64,000 nt of DNA from Stenopsyche tienmushanensis (Eukaryota; Arthropoda; Insecta; Trichoptera; Stenopsychidae), in assembly GCA_008973525.1 (NCBI GenBank), contig WACJ01000096.1:682001-746000 (forward strand). The letters are read 5' to 3'. Positions 48,640 to 59,493 of this stretch are shown here, in pieces (the first letter of the stretch is position 1; every line of letters begins with the position of its first letter). The position numbers and the translations under genes were made by a program. Below the pieces are notes generated by a model. That model was not told where the DNA came from, did no database searches, and was given only the letters and a program-made list of their open reading frames with translations.

Positions 48640-49100
48640 GAACATGCATGGTCTTTGATGGTATACAGTTTCAGGTTCGGATTGCGTTTGCTTTTGATTG
48701 GCTCGTTTTTTTCCTCGGTTAGGGTTCATCAAAAAAATCGGGATTGTATCGAATTGGCTCCGCGTGAAAAATCCCGCATTGGTTGACTGTAGATCCACAG
48801 AAGCCGTTGATTGCCCTTTCAATCTTAATTGGCAAAAAGCAATCTGCACAGCACATCTCGGCCGCCCAAGAGGGAGCAGCAAAAAAGGCGAAAGAATCGA
48901 GGCGATTCCGAGGAGATAAAAACAAATCAACAGGGGATAAACAATGAGAAACAAGAAAGAACGGAAAAACCTGAATGAGAGATATTACCACCAGCGAATG
49001 TCGGCCAATCGCGGCAAGGACAAAATTGAAGATGAACCGAGCAAAAAGTACTTCATCATGTACCTGCGGCAAAATTAATTGGACTGCTGCTAGGAGACAG
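48640..49100. other. Island with overlapping open frames
   Basis: Less A/T-rich, purine-biased block with open frames on both strands (73 codons plus at 48698-48919, 117 codons minus at 48719-49072). Simultaneous openness on both strands is more often a sign of composition or constrained non-coding sequence than of two genes. Confidence 0.3.
48944..49078 (+). CDS. Small charged ORF, 44 residues, hypothetical
   Basis: An ATG frame with an in-frame stop two codons upstream. The product is highly basic and charged: MRNKKERKNLNERYYHQRMS, a stretch with KDKIEDEPSKK, ending in YFIMYLRQN. No signal peptide, membrane segment or known motif. I do not recognise it. It could be a short peptide gene, part of a transposon-derived frame or chance in a purine-rich strand. 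Confidence 0.2.
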   Translation: MRNKKERKNLNERYYHQRMSANRGKDKIEDEPSKKYFIMYLRQN

Positions 49101-49204
49101 CAAAAATACCACGTGTAGTTATGTCACACCATAAAAAATGAAATTTAATTTGGGGTGGGGACTATGGAAAAATAATTAAATAAAACAAACATAAGCCGTA
49201 TCGA

Positions 49205-49755
49205 TATATACAGGATATTTTGCACATGGACTGACAAAACTTTGTTGATTGTTAGGGGAGCTATTTGCTAAGTTTCACATATACGCCCTATGTCCCAAGA
49301 GTTAGGGTTATCAAAATTAAATATTTTTTCAACATTTTGTAAAAATACCCAAAATTTCACCTTTAAATCACCATAACTTTTTAATCTGTAGGCGTAAAAA
49401 TACGAAATAACTGATTTTGCAATGTATTTTTGATCTAAATATGCGCAGAAGTTGACATTTCTCATTCGTTTACATATTATTTGTGACTTTGTAAGATCAG
49501 AACTATTTTTTTTAAATTAATTGCATAAAATAATAGTTTATTTAGACCAAAAATATATTGTAAAATACAAAAACAGTTATTTTGTGCTGTTACAACTACA
49601 GATCAGTCGGAAAAAGTTATAACGATTTAAAGGTGAAAATTTTGGGTATTTCTTCTAAATTTTGAGATTTTTTTTATTTCGACAACCCTGACCCTTAAAA
49701 CAGGTCTATGTGAAAAGCGTTGCAAAATACCTCCCTAATCCCCCAAAAAAAATGT
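49205..49755. mobile_element. Inverted-repeat (fold-back) element R3, full copy
   Basis: The left half (from atatacaggat at 49205) and the right half (to about 49755) are inverted copies of each other over some 230 bases. Shared blocks are atacccaaaatt, cacctttaaatc, ataactttt, ctgtag and atttttg-tctaaat. The outer ends carry the tacaggat/tttgcacatgg sequence also seen at 17850 and 37750. Arms are diverged to roughly 70 percent by eye. The minus-strand frame 49268-49465 is just the left arm. Long-armed fold-back elements of this layout are usually non-autonomous DNA transposons. The superfamily is unclear. Confidence 0.75.
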
Positions 49756-50401
49756 ATTGTTTAGACTTTTTCATTGATATAATACACTTTATAGTTAGGT
49801 CATAAATGAACTAGGGGTTAAAATTTTTCGATTTCAAACGATTTCTACTTAAATTATAAGGTCACAAGAGTGTGTATTTATGTAACCATTCAAAAGTGAT
49901 ATGTTAATTCTAATAATGCTAGTTTTCTGAAATCTTATAGATTCTGAATTCTGAACGTTTAGGGTTGTAATGACATAAAAAGTTCACCCAAACACTTTGT
50001 TATGAGCCCCTAAATTTTGCAAAATTTACTTATATATATTTTTTTTTTAATTTTACTTCAAAGACGGTAGTATTTTTAAGAATATCATCAAGAATATCAC
50101 TGAAATTCATTGGTCGAAATATCTTTATAAAGTTCGTTGTATGAAGTTAAACACTTGCGATGTTCTATGTTTTGGGTTCTTTTAGTGGATGATTTGTTTA
50201 AAAAATATAGATCCAATTTTTCAGCAAAGTCTTCTTTCTTATTTTTCTAAGGTAAAATAATGAATAACTTGAAAGCTTTTTTAAATCTGTACATCCATTT
50301 CCATCAGTATTGCTTTAACAATGTCTTTTACCAATAGTAATCCTTGAATATCATGAAAACTTTAACATAGTTTCAAGTATTATCTTACATTTTATATAAT
50401 A
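49756..50401. other. A/T-rich spacer
   Basis: No gene or repeat recognised. Confidence 0.45.
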
Positions 50402-50665
50402 CTAGCGAATACCCGGCATGCGTTGCAATGCCACACTTAAAGATATAAAGTGTATGTATTTGAATTCAGTTTATTGGAATGAATTTAGATATTTTTAATT
50501 ACACAGAAAAACGGGTATACGATCGCGCTTAGTAATTATTTGAAAGGTACATTAAGATTTCAAATATATATCTTTCCGATACTTCGAGTCTCCTGACGGG
50601 CTCGTGGACGCGGAATAGCTGCCGGCGCCTTGGTGATGCTTCTTGTGAGCATCCTCCGGCCAGTG

Positions 50666-50893
50666 CTATATTGGGCTATGCATTGCCGTCGCTTCGTGGT
50701 AGATTTTTTGCACTTTCAGATTTTTTTGCTTGGTTTTTGATTTCGTTCGTTTTTCGATTTCCATAACTCTCTCGCAATTCATTGCTATGGTTTTTGTACC
50801 ATAAAAATTGATGTGATGATCGTTCTTCATACCATGTTTGTGTACTGCGGATTTGTAATTCAATTCAAAGACTGCGTTCTGATGCACTGTCAT
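50666..50893 (-). other. 75-codon frame inside the Helitron, unidentified
   Basis: Minus-strand frame rich in Lys, His and Asn (TVHQNAVFELNYKSAVHK, later EKRTKSKTKQKNLKVQKIYH). It lies between the helicase relic and the Helitron 3' end. No domain recognised. It could be captured host sequence or chance. Confidence 0.2.
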
Positions 50894-51390
50894 CCCGTGG
50901 GTGATATATCTATTGGTTTGTTTAATTTACAATATGATACAGATTGAGCATTCGATCTCGTAAGCTCCCTGAATTTCGTTTTTCACTTTGTTATTTTTGT
51001 TGGACAGAAGACTTCCTATATTTTCCTAAAGATTCAGAGAAATCCAAATAGAGACAGATGCCTCAGACGCGCTCGGCGATCATCCGTCGTCGTGTCAAGG
51101 AAGCGGCTTTATTTAGATGGCAGGAGAGGTGGTCTGCGTCGGTCGTCGGCCACCACCTCTCACTTTCTTCCTCTCGGTTAGGCACCGCCTGAGATGTCGC
51201 CGGGTCGTCCCGGATCACTGGACGTCTCGGTTCCTCACAGGACACGGGTGATTTAAGGGCTCGATGGTTAGGTTTGGGCTTTCAACAACTTCGGAGTCGC
51301 CATGCGGAGATCCGTTCATGAACGCAGATCATGTTCTATGGACATTTTCGGGCATGGCGTCCGATCGCGAGGCGTTCCTTCGTTGTGTCA

Positions 51391-51480
51391 GTGGTCCGAA
51401 ATTCAGTCCGGTTGGACACCCACAATTTGTAATTTCTCCCTCTAATTTTAGGACATTAAGGGCTTTTTGTATAAACCCTT
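51391..51480 (-). repeat. Dispersed repeat R4, copy 2 (inside the Helitron)
   Basis: ggtccgaaattcagtccggt and the following 70 bases align with 42099-42180. On the minus strand the shared frame reads KALNVLKLEGEIT and CPTGLNFGP. It sits just downstream of the helicase relic, so it may be either a nested insertion or part of a Helitron-family protein also present at 42 kb. Confidence 0.55.
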
Positions 51481-51514
51481 AATTAAGCTTTTGTAAAACC
51501 ATCTGGCAAGAAAT

Positions 51515-51780
51515 GATTTGGGCGTGAGCAGTCCACATACAGCTGTCCATGTGAGAAGCATACACGCATACCCTGTGTGTTTCTGTTATTTTTTGATGCT
51601 CGTACCGGAAACTGCACACGTTTCAATTCGAATAGCATATCAGTCGGAATCATTGGGACATAACCTCTTCTTGAAAATTTTCATTCCAAACTGTAGCTCC
51701 GATGATATTATTCATAAATTTTGTTTCACTAAAAACCTGGTACAGTTCCTACATGTCGTGGCGGATTTACGTTTCGGAAA
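51515..51780 (-). pseudogene. Helitron helicase (Pif1-like) C-terminal relic
   Basis: On the minus strand, pieces in shifting frames read SETKFMNNIIGATVWNENFQ, then PMIPTDMLFELKRVQFPVRA, then CFSHGQLYVDCSRPN. These match the C-terminal blocks of Helitron Rep-Hel proteins: NVIEATILTG, IPRIPxxPTDxPFxFKRxQFPVRLAFAMTINKSQGQS, and CFSHGQLYVAxSRV (helicase motif VI). The TINKSQGQ block is degraded to a shortened NRNTQG. Stops and frameshifts show it is inactive. Upstream helicase motifs (Walker A and B) were not found. Confidence 0.85.
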
Positions 51781-52209
51781 AGAATAATAGGCACGCCAAT
51801 TTTCAATGTTAAAATATCCAATTCAAATATATTTTTATATAGAATGATAAACTAACTGAAAGTTGTCCTTGTGTTTTGTTCGTCTGTTTACGTGTTACTT
51901 AATCAATGCCTTTACATACAACTCATATCAACAAATCACTTTTTGAATTTTATCACGCTGATAAACATACCACATATTGAAAATCACTTTTTTGTTTAAA
52001 TATATCAGTGCAGTAAGCTCTTTTGAAGGCACCACTAAAATTTCGTTTCAATCTATTAGCTGGTTTAAGAATTATATCAATTTCACGAAGGAAGTAGAGT
52101 TTCATGAATTTCCTACGAAATCTTCCGCACTTTATGCGAAGCTTAGCATGGAACACCCGAACTGTAAATTGTTAAAGTTTTTTTTAAATATTGATGTTCG
52201 TTTTCGTTC

Positions 52210-52304
52210 TTAACACTTTAACGACCGCTCACGCCCCGTTTGCGTGAAATTCGAGCCGATCGTTGCTCACGCCACGTCGGCGTGATTCGTCACACACAAC
52301 TTAA
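52210..52304. repeat. piggyBac-type-like motif with GC hairpins
   Basis: TTAACACTTTAACGACCGCT resembles piggyBac-type ends that begin TTAACxCTTTxACG. Downstream TTAA occurs again at 52301. Inside, two units containing gctcacgcc (52229 and 52265) precede ggcgtga-like complements, making short hairpins. The right end is not an inverted match, so this is at best an eroded or one-ended element within the Helitron. Confidence 0.4.
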
Positions 52305-52733
52305 CATACAAAAAAAAAAAAAAATTCAATAATATTATGCTTTGGATTGTGATTTTATATGGCAGTATACATTCACAAAATATCAGTCCCGAAAAAAACA
52401 TATACGTTTCTTCTTTTTTAATCAGAAGTCAGTAGTTTTTATATTTACGGAATTTTTTAATCGAATACTAAATTATTATCAACATTTTGTCCGAAAAATC
52501 AATGCAACATAGGGTTAAATCATGCGTTAAATATTATACGCCACTGGGATAGATTGTTAAGTAAATATCGGACCGCATTTATTAAAACTGATTTTAAGAA
52601 TTTTATCTTTCTAAAAAAAATCTTGTAAAAAAGGTTGGCAATCACTGTCTAGAAAAAAACTTAGAAATTCCAGATTTACAGAGGCATATTTTATATGTGG
52701 TTGCTTAGCCACACTCGCTTAGAACAGTGTCAC

Positions 52734-52995
52734 GCGGCCGCGCCTCACTTTACCAGAACAAACTTGACTAAATGCTCCATACTGGGCATGCTATTTCTGC
52801 CTGTCGGCATAGTTGACTAAAGGCTTATTTTACCTTACCTAATCGGGCATGTCTTAACCGCCTTGCGGCCGCGCCTCACTTCACCAGAACAAACTTGACT
52901 AAATGCTCCATATCAGGCACGCTATTACTGTCTGTCGGCATAGTTGACTAAAGGCTTATTTTACCTTACCAAACCGGGCATGCCATTACCGCCTC
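52734..52995. repeat. Two-copy 131-bp tandem repeat in the Helitron 5' region
   Basis: Units start at 52734 and 52865, both with gcggccgcgcctcact, then ccagaacaaacttgactaaa and gttgactaaaggcttatttt. They are over 85 percent identical by eye. Tandem duplications near Helitron 5' ends are common. Confidence 0.85.
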
Positions 52996-53084
52996 TCGGC
53001 ATTGTTTACGCAAGCGGATTGGACGCGAGACATTCGAACGCCGCTGGACGCCGGACGCGAGACATTGATTTTTATATATATAGA

Positions 53085-54229
53085 TGATATGCAAGCCAAT
53101 ACATGGCAAAAAATTCTTTATATATAAACGAACACATTAGATTAATCTCAATCATGTATTTATTAAATTTGTCATTTATTATTATAATTGGTTTCGTTAA
53201 AATTTGAAATAAAATCTCTGATTTAATATAATAAGAAGATAAAGAAGTAGAATCTCATGTTGAGTGTTTGTCGAAGGGAAAGTGGGCAAAATAAAAAGGG
53301 ATTCCTTGAATGGTGACAAGAGAGGTGACACGAACGCTTATGGCACACCCCAACACCCCCTTTTGCAAGTGGTGGATGCAATAAAACAAAGCTGCGGTGT
53401 TAGGCCAGATCGCTCTTTCACAGTCCGTGTCGGTTGAAACGGTGGGTGGTCTGTGGGTGGCCAAAGGTGGTTGGCTCGACACCCCATCCACCCACTTCAC
53501 AGACATGTGTGCACCTTAATGCAATTCCGTCAAAGTATACTTCCGAAGCGGTGAACTTTGAATCTTTTAAATTCGCGGTCTCAAACTTTACCTCCATTCT
53601 TCATCACATCATTAAAAAATTAAGACTCGCCTCCCATAAAATATATCAAGCTATTTCGCTCAAATTTCCCGGACTGGAATATTCATATTGCATGATTTTA
53701 GACGTATGAATACATTTTCATTAGGATTTGGATAATCAAAATACGCAAAAAATATTCCATTCTATCACTTTGTGTTAAAATACATTAAATCGGCAAATGC
53801 ATTTAATATCGTTATTAAAATTATTTTCAAAATTGAATTTTCGCATTGCTCAGTTTTTATTCAACCGTTTATGTATTGACGAGTTTATAATCTTATAAGA
53901 GAAAATATTTTTGTGATTGGATTTAAATTAGTTTATTAAACAGCCAATTACACTATGGTTATTCCGTTTCTTTGAATGAGTTCATACATTTTGCACAAAT
54001 GTAATAAAACAGCGCAATCATGCAAAATTTACTCATGAAATTATGTGCGAGCAATGTAAATAAGCTTCATTGAATTACTATTCATCGTTTAAATCCGCTT
54101 CAATATTTATACATGTACTTCAATTAATCATTTTCGATTTTACGTTAGTGTTAAAACAAAATTGGCGAGCTGGAGCTAAAATATTCCTAAGATCTTTGGA
54201 GCATAACGCGCCCTCAACAATGCGTCTAA
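53085..54229. other. Intergenic sequence; island at 53230-53620
   Basis: The block 53230-53620 is less A/T-rich, with short frames on both strands (53255-53506 minus, 53434-53709 plus) that show no domain. A GGTGGGTGG-rich run is at 53440-53475. The rest is plain A/T-rich. Confidence 0.4.
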
Positions 54230-55500
54230 TGAAGACGTGTGTATTTAGAGAAGTTTTTTTTCCAAAAAAATCTCTTATTACTTCAGTATACTCTTAAGTT
54301 GTCCTGAATTACACTCTTTTTGGTTTTCAAACCATTTCATGGCGACATCTAAACATTGAAAAGCTTCAAAATGTGTAGGACCATTGTATCCCCCCTCGCA
54401 AATCTCTTCTTCGTCTTTTCAATATTATTCTTCTGTGGCAGATATTCTTTAATTATTTCCACATCATTTATAATTTGGAATCCAGAATCATTTGCAATGC
54501 ATTTTAACCACTCGGTTTTAACTTCACCGCCTTCAACATATATAGAAATATTTGCTATTGCTCCGCAATGTCTCCTATATCAAGTTCTACCGCGTTACTG
54601 GAACTTACTTATGGTTTTTTCAAAAACTTGTTCCAAGATTTTTTCAAAGTTAACACATTTAAAGAATTCCATCTATCTGCTGTGATGTAGCAATAATTTT
54701 TTTAAATTTATTTTCTTTGTGGATGCTGATTACTGTTTCTTCTTTATTTTTGTCTGCTAGCAATAATCATCGAAGCATCTGATTTCTATATAAACATTTG
54801 AATGTTTCTATTTTAGCCTAATCTATCGGTTGTATTACCGACGTGACATTTGGGTGAAAGAAATTTTACTGTAAGCATTTCATCGATTTGGTTTTAACAT
54901 TCTATAGATGGGTGGGTTGGTACATTGTCTAGTAATAATAATGGTTTCCTTCTTTTGAGTTTCATAGTATTGTTTAAAAATTCACCATTAATCCAAGCTT
55001 TTTTGTCAGGCCAGGATGATCATATTCAACCGGAAGACTTTTGATATTTTTTTAAGGCATCTGGAGTTTTTTTGATTTCCTAATGACTATAAAAGGCAGT
55101 CTGTGTTTGCCTGTTGAATTTTCACACACCTTTATAGTGAGACGTTCTTTACAAGTTTTGTACCCAGGTGAAGTATTTTCACATCTCGATGATAAAGATT
55201 TGTTGGGTAGTTTTTCTAATTTAAACCGGTCTCATCAGCATTATATATAAACTCTTCATCGAATCTTTACTTTTCCGAGGATAGCATCAATGTGTTTGTT
55301 GAAGGTTTGCATTTATTACCAAATGTCGATATTTTTGTCTACTTCTTTCTGGATTACTTCCACAGTACTTCAGCTCCGTGAGAGTGTTCCATGCATTTTT
55401 TCTGTCATTATTAAAAAACAGATTCGCTGTGAGTGGTCACCATACATCGAATAGTCTTTTTGGGCTTCTTTCGTAAGATATCATCATAAACAGTTTTATT
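54230..55500 (-). pseudogene. pogo/Tigger-like transposase pseudogene, copy 2
   Basis: Same family as 23440-24230 and more complete in the middle. On the minus strand it reads KLPNKSLSSRCENTSPGYKT, KHRLPFIVIRKSK, KKAWINGEFLNNTMKLK and PLLLLDNVPTHPSIECLKP. The last is the family's second catalytic block (LLLLDNAPxHP). It then runs through NSLNVLTLKKSWNKFLKK, a WLKCIANDSGFQIINDVE block, the tail FEAF and LDVAMKWFENQ. Many stops and frame changes. The region 55340-55500 may hold remnants of the N-terminal part. Neither terminal repeat was found. Confidence 0.85.
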
Positions 55501-58500
55501 TTAATAGTTGCAATCGAAAATTTTCTATAACATTTCAAGGAACTATCTATAAATTTGATTAAACCCATAAATTATGCAACAATTCTCAAACTAAAGCATT
55601 TTTAAGCGAATTTATAAAATTTTATATAGTATTATTTGATAACTATCGTGTCTCATGCGACATTGTATACGAAGGAGTGTTTGTATTATTTGGAAGATTC
55701 AATTATTTGATTGAAAATTTATTAACTTTATACCCCAATAATAATTTTCACTGATTCAAAGTATAATGATTATCCATAATTTTATTTATGATGTATAGTA
55801 TAATCTGCAATCATTCGTTTAAATATCTGTTAATTTTATAATACCTTCAAAATTGAATTACACCCTAATGTTTTTGTTGAAATAAAAAGCAATAAAAGTC
55901 CGGTATGCAACAGTTAAAGAGTTTTTATTATATTATACCAAGCGCAGGCAGGTATTTTTCAAATTCTTGCGGAGAAAATAAATTGAATTGCGGCTTCCGA
56001 GAAATATGAGATGTTTCCTTCCAGACATTTCATAATCTCCAGGTAATTTTCCTGGACAAATGTTTACAGCATAGCCGGAAAATTTGGAGTGGTAAGCTGT
56101 CGGTAGGTTTTGACAATATTACACATTAAGTTTAAAGCGACCGGGACTTGTTTACTGAGTGAAATCTCAAAGTCGTACTGAGAAGTTGGTTGGGGGCGCT
56201 TTTTATGGGATGCAGGCCTCCAGCCTCCCGTCGGACCTACTCCAACTTAATGAAATAGAAATGCTTTGCGTTCGGGGCCTTCGTCATGTTTGCCCTGTGT
56301 ATTGCATCCGAGACCTGCCCAAGAATAAATATTGAAGAAATGGAATAAGTAACGTGCTGGAAACTTCCAATTACAGATTGCTTTTAAACGTCTGACAATG
56401 CGGCGAAAGACGACGCTGCGCCAATCCCCTGCGAAATTTCAACCCAATTCAAATATTTTTAAAAGTCCTATTTAGTATAATTCCGAATCAATAAATATCG
56501 ATTTAAGCTATTTTAAATACATATAAAAATTACTGTTTCATCTATTTTAAAATAATAGTAAAAATTTGTGCACAATTTTATTACAAAATTTATATTCTTT
56601 TAATAGTCTTATTTTTATATTTATCTTACGAAATTTAAATTTCGTACGTTTCTAAAATTACATCTCATTATTTTATAAGACGCTATTCTAAAAATAACCC
56701 TTATTTTTCAGCACAAATTCTCAAAATAATCTATGCATGTACAATTTTTAAAACAGTTCCGATACACAATGTTACCAAGTTTGTTGTGTAGTTTCGATTG
56801 CAAAATCAATGCAAGTTCAAAACTGCAATCGTTGTTTCATACATATGCAGAATGAAATGTATTGCGTGGAATTCGTTTCAGAACATATAATGAAATAATA
56901 TTTCAAGTGAGTGCTTTTACGAATAATTGAGTTGCGAAATTGAAACCATCGAAATTTCTATCGACTAATAGTATTAAATTTGCCATATCAATTCATAGAA
57001 AATGCATTTAAATGCATAACGTGTTCAAAATGGTCTTCGATAGAGTGGTCAAAACTGTCAGTGTGTATTTTTTTAAAAGAAAACTTATCGGCAAAATTTT
57101 ACGAAGCGGAATACAATCCGCTAAGTGTATTGGATTTCTGTGCAAAAATATTTGTCGTCGAAATTGGCCATTTCTATGGCAAAAAAGGGAGTATAGGTGA
57201 ATGGGGTTGTTAGTGTACGGATAAGTTAACTTCAGTGGTAGCAAACAATGGGAACAATAACTGCATTATGACGTAGAAAATATGACCGCAACCGGCCAAA
57301 CGAGCCAAGATGTCCACGCGCGGCCAAAACATCGCATTATGGTGAAATATAACGACATTATTTAGGGAACAACCATCGACATTAACTACGGCGGCCATCG
57401 TTCGACAGGGCATCGGCCCAATCTAAATTAGATCGTCCAATGCAGCTTAAATATGTATGGGTGGTCCAGAGTTCGTATTATTGCCATGGGATGTGCTCCA
57501 TTGAATTTATTTCCGATACTTGTAATCATCTCAGCTTACAACTTGTATGCTTGAATTATTAAATTGTCAAATATGTGCAATTATAATGCGAAGTCTGTGT
57601 ATAACATACAAACGTACGCCTTTTCTATTTAGAAGAGCTATACATATTCAGTGCTCCATATATAATTTAAGCTGTTATTTCTCAAGGTTTTCTAAAAAAG
57701 ATTCGTCTTTTGTACAATTAGTTGGAGTTCCATGTTGATTCAGCTTGACAAAGCAAAACAAACACTTAGTATGGAGATACATTCAACATATCTTGGAGTG
57801 CTTTGTCTGGCTATCATCTTGCTTTTCTTTTTGTTGCATAGCATCCAATCATCTTATATAATGCATTAATTCTTTTTTGATATAGTTGTAATCAAGCATT
57901 GAATAGAATATACAATTCATTTATAGGATTTTTTTCTAGAAAATGTTTAGAATTTTAGAGTTATTATGTATGTATCAAATACAATATGAATGATAATTTT
58001 AAGGTATTACAACGTTGGTATGTTTTCCTAATCATTCATACGTTTCTTAAAAGCGATGCGTAATTCGGAGCGAATATGAAGCTTTAAAAGCAATCCAGAA
58101 AGCATTAAGATAAGTAAGACGTGTACCGAATTGAAAAAACCGACATTTTTGAATTGGGCTCATTTCTGTTTTCGTTCCGGCAGTAATAACGGTTTTCATT
58201 TTGGTTCGAAGTTCTGCTTTTTAGACCACCATTTAATACATTATTTAAATACTATGATCTCCCATCTTGCATTTTTTTTAGGGGATCGATCAAAAATGAT
58301 CACATTCATCTTCCAAAATTTGTGGGTAATTTCAACCTCAACTTCGACGGTTAACCTTCAACGTAACAGTAAACTTAATTTATTTTATAGTAATTGATTC
58401 AAATATAAAATTCAGATGAGTTGCATATAGGTAACTACATCATGGATGAGGATAGGCGCGTTTTAATTCCCCATAGAATGAAATGTGACCTACCTCAAAA

Positions 58501-58978
58501 GAGTGGTCCTCATGCAACCGAGCCTGAGGGTAAAGTTAATCCGGACAAATTATCTTCCGTATTCAGCGCAAAGCAAATTTAAAGCATAAAGCCATATATA
58601 TAATCTATTCTGTCGTCAAAAATTATCTACTAAAAACTTGATTAATATCCATGAAAAAAATTAAAAATGTTTATACAAGTAGTTCATCGATCATCGATAC
58701 GATTACAATTGATTTGATAGTAAATTAGCAAGTTCATGTTAAATTTCGTAATCTAAATATTATTGAAATAGAATGATTAATATTTTTTAATTAAAAAAAG
58801 CTCAGTAGTGTTGAAAATCATATGGAAATCGCTCAAAAGAAATCATCAATCGATATATAAATTAAGAACATGATATTTATTTGTCTATATATATTATAAT
58901 AAAATATAATATACAGTGAAAGATATGTGTCTTTTCACAGTCGTAATATATATAAAATATTGGTTTTAAGCTACTGTC
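55501..58978. other. Intergenic sequence; islands at 56000-56450 and 57000-57460
   Basis: 56000-56450 is clearly less A/T-rich without a supported frame. Around 56980-57244 three frames on both strands are open for 62-78 codons without any domain, suggesting composition or constraint. 58430-58570 is a minor island. Everything else is plain A/T-rich DNA. Confidence 0.4.
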
Positions 58979-59493
58979 GGATATTCAGCACCAAGAAACG
59001 ACTTACAATTATTAAAAGATCTGGTATCCTTAGAAAAATAAACCAAATAATGGCCAGTTGCTATGAAAAAAGTACTGGGTCATTTATGCTTTATGATACA
59101 AGATAAACAAAATATGGTAGATGTACTAAGAATCGAAGGCGTAGAAGATTACCCGAAAATAAAAAGCATTGATGATTAACACCTTATCGAAAAAGCATAG
59201 AAGACTTTGTGATTAGCAACTCTTTGCAATTTTTCTAGACACTAGATATCTCATCACAGTTTTTGAATAAAGATGATGAAACTTAGAAGGATGAGTCCGA
59301 TTTTAAGACTGCAAAGAAAATGGTCCATTCTATGCGGGTAGTGAATGATATTGCCGAGCGTGGTGTTACCTTAATGAAGAAATATAATAAATTTATGACA
59401 ATCGACGGAGAGCAAAGGAAATATTTGTTTTTGTTAGTAAAAACTTACAGAAAGAAATATCCCGATATAAAAAAATCAACACTTGTATCTTGA
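58979..59493 (+). pseudogene. Relic of an uncharacterised repetitive-element protein
   Basis: In plus-strand frame from 58979: YSAPRNDLQLLKDLVSLEK, two stops, AMKKVLGHLCFMIQDK, then (in shifting frame and with further stops) MRVVNDIAERGVTLMKKYNK and a terminal stretch GEQRKYLFLLVKTYRKKYPD before a stop at 59491. The order of an APRNDL-like block, a LGHL block and a C-terminal VVNDxAERGVxL block matches a family of uncharacterised arthropod proteins that I recall as highly repeated in some genomes, but I cannot name the parent element with certainty. At least five stops make it dead. Confidence 0.6.

Larger units (their letters stand above)
50402..53084 (-). mobile_element. Helitron, about 2.7 kb, degraded
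   Basis: On the minus strand the element starts TCTATATATATAAAAATC at 53084 and ends GGGTATTCGCTAG at 50402. The 5' TC, the 3' CTAG (CTRR) and insertion between host A and T all fit Helitrons. A palindromic GGCAT...ATGCC (50415-50432) lies about 10 bases before the 3' end, where the Helitron hairpin belongs. A helicase relic (51515-51780) reads in the same direction, near the 3' end, as expected for Rep-Hel proteins. The Rep nuclease part was not found. It contains a 131-bp tandem duplication, repeat R4 and a TTAA-linked motif, so it has been both rearranged and invaded. Confidence 0.85.
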
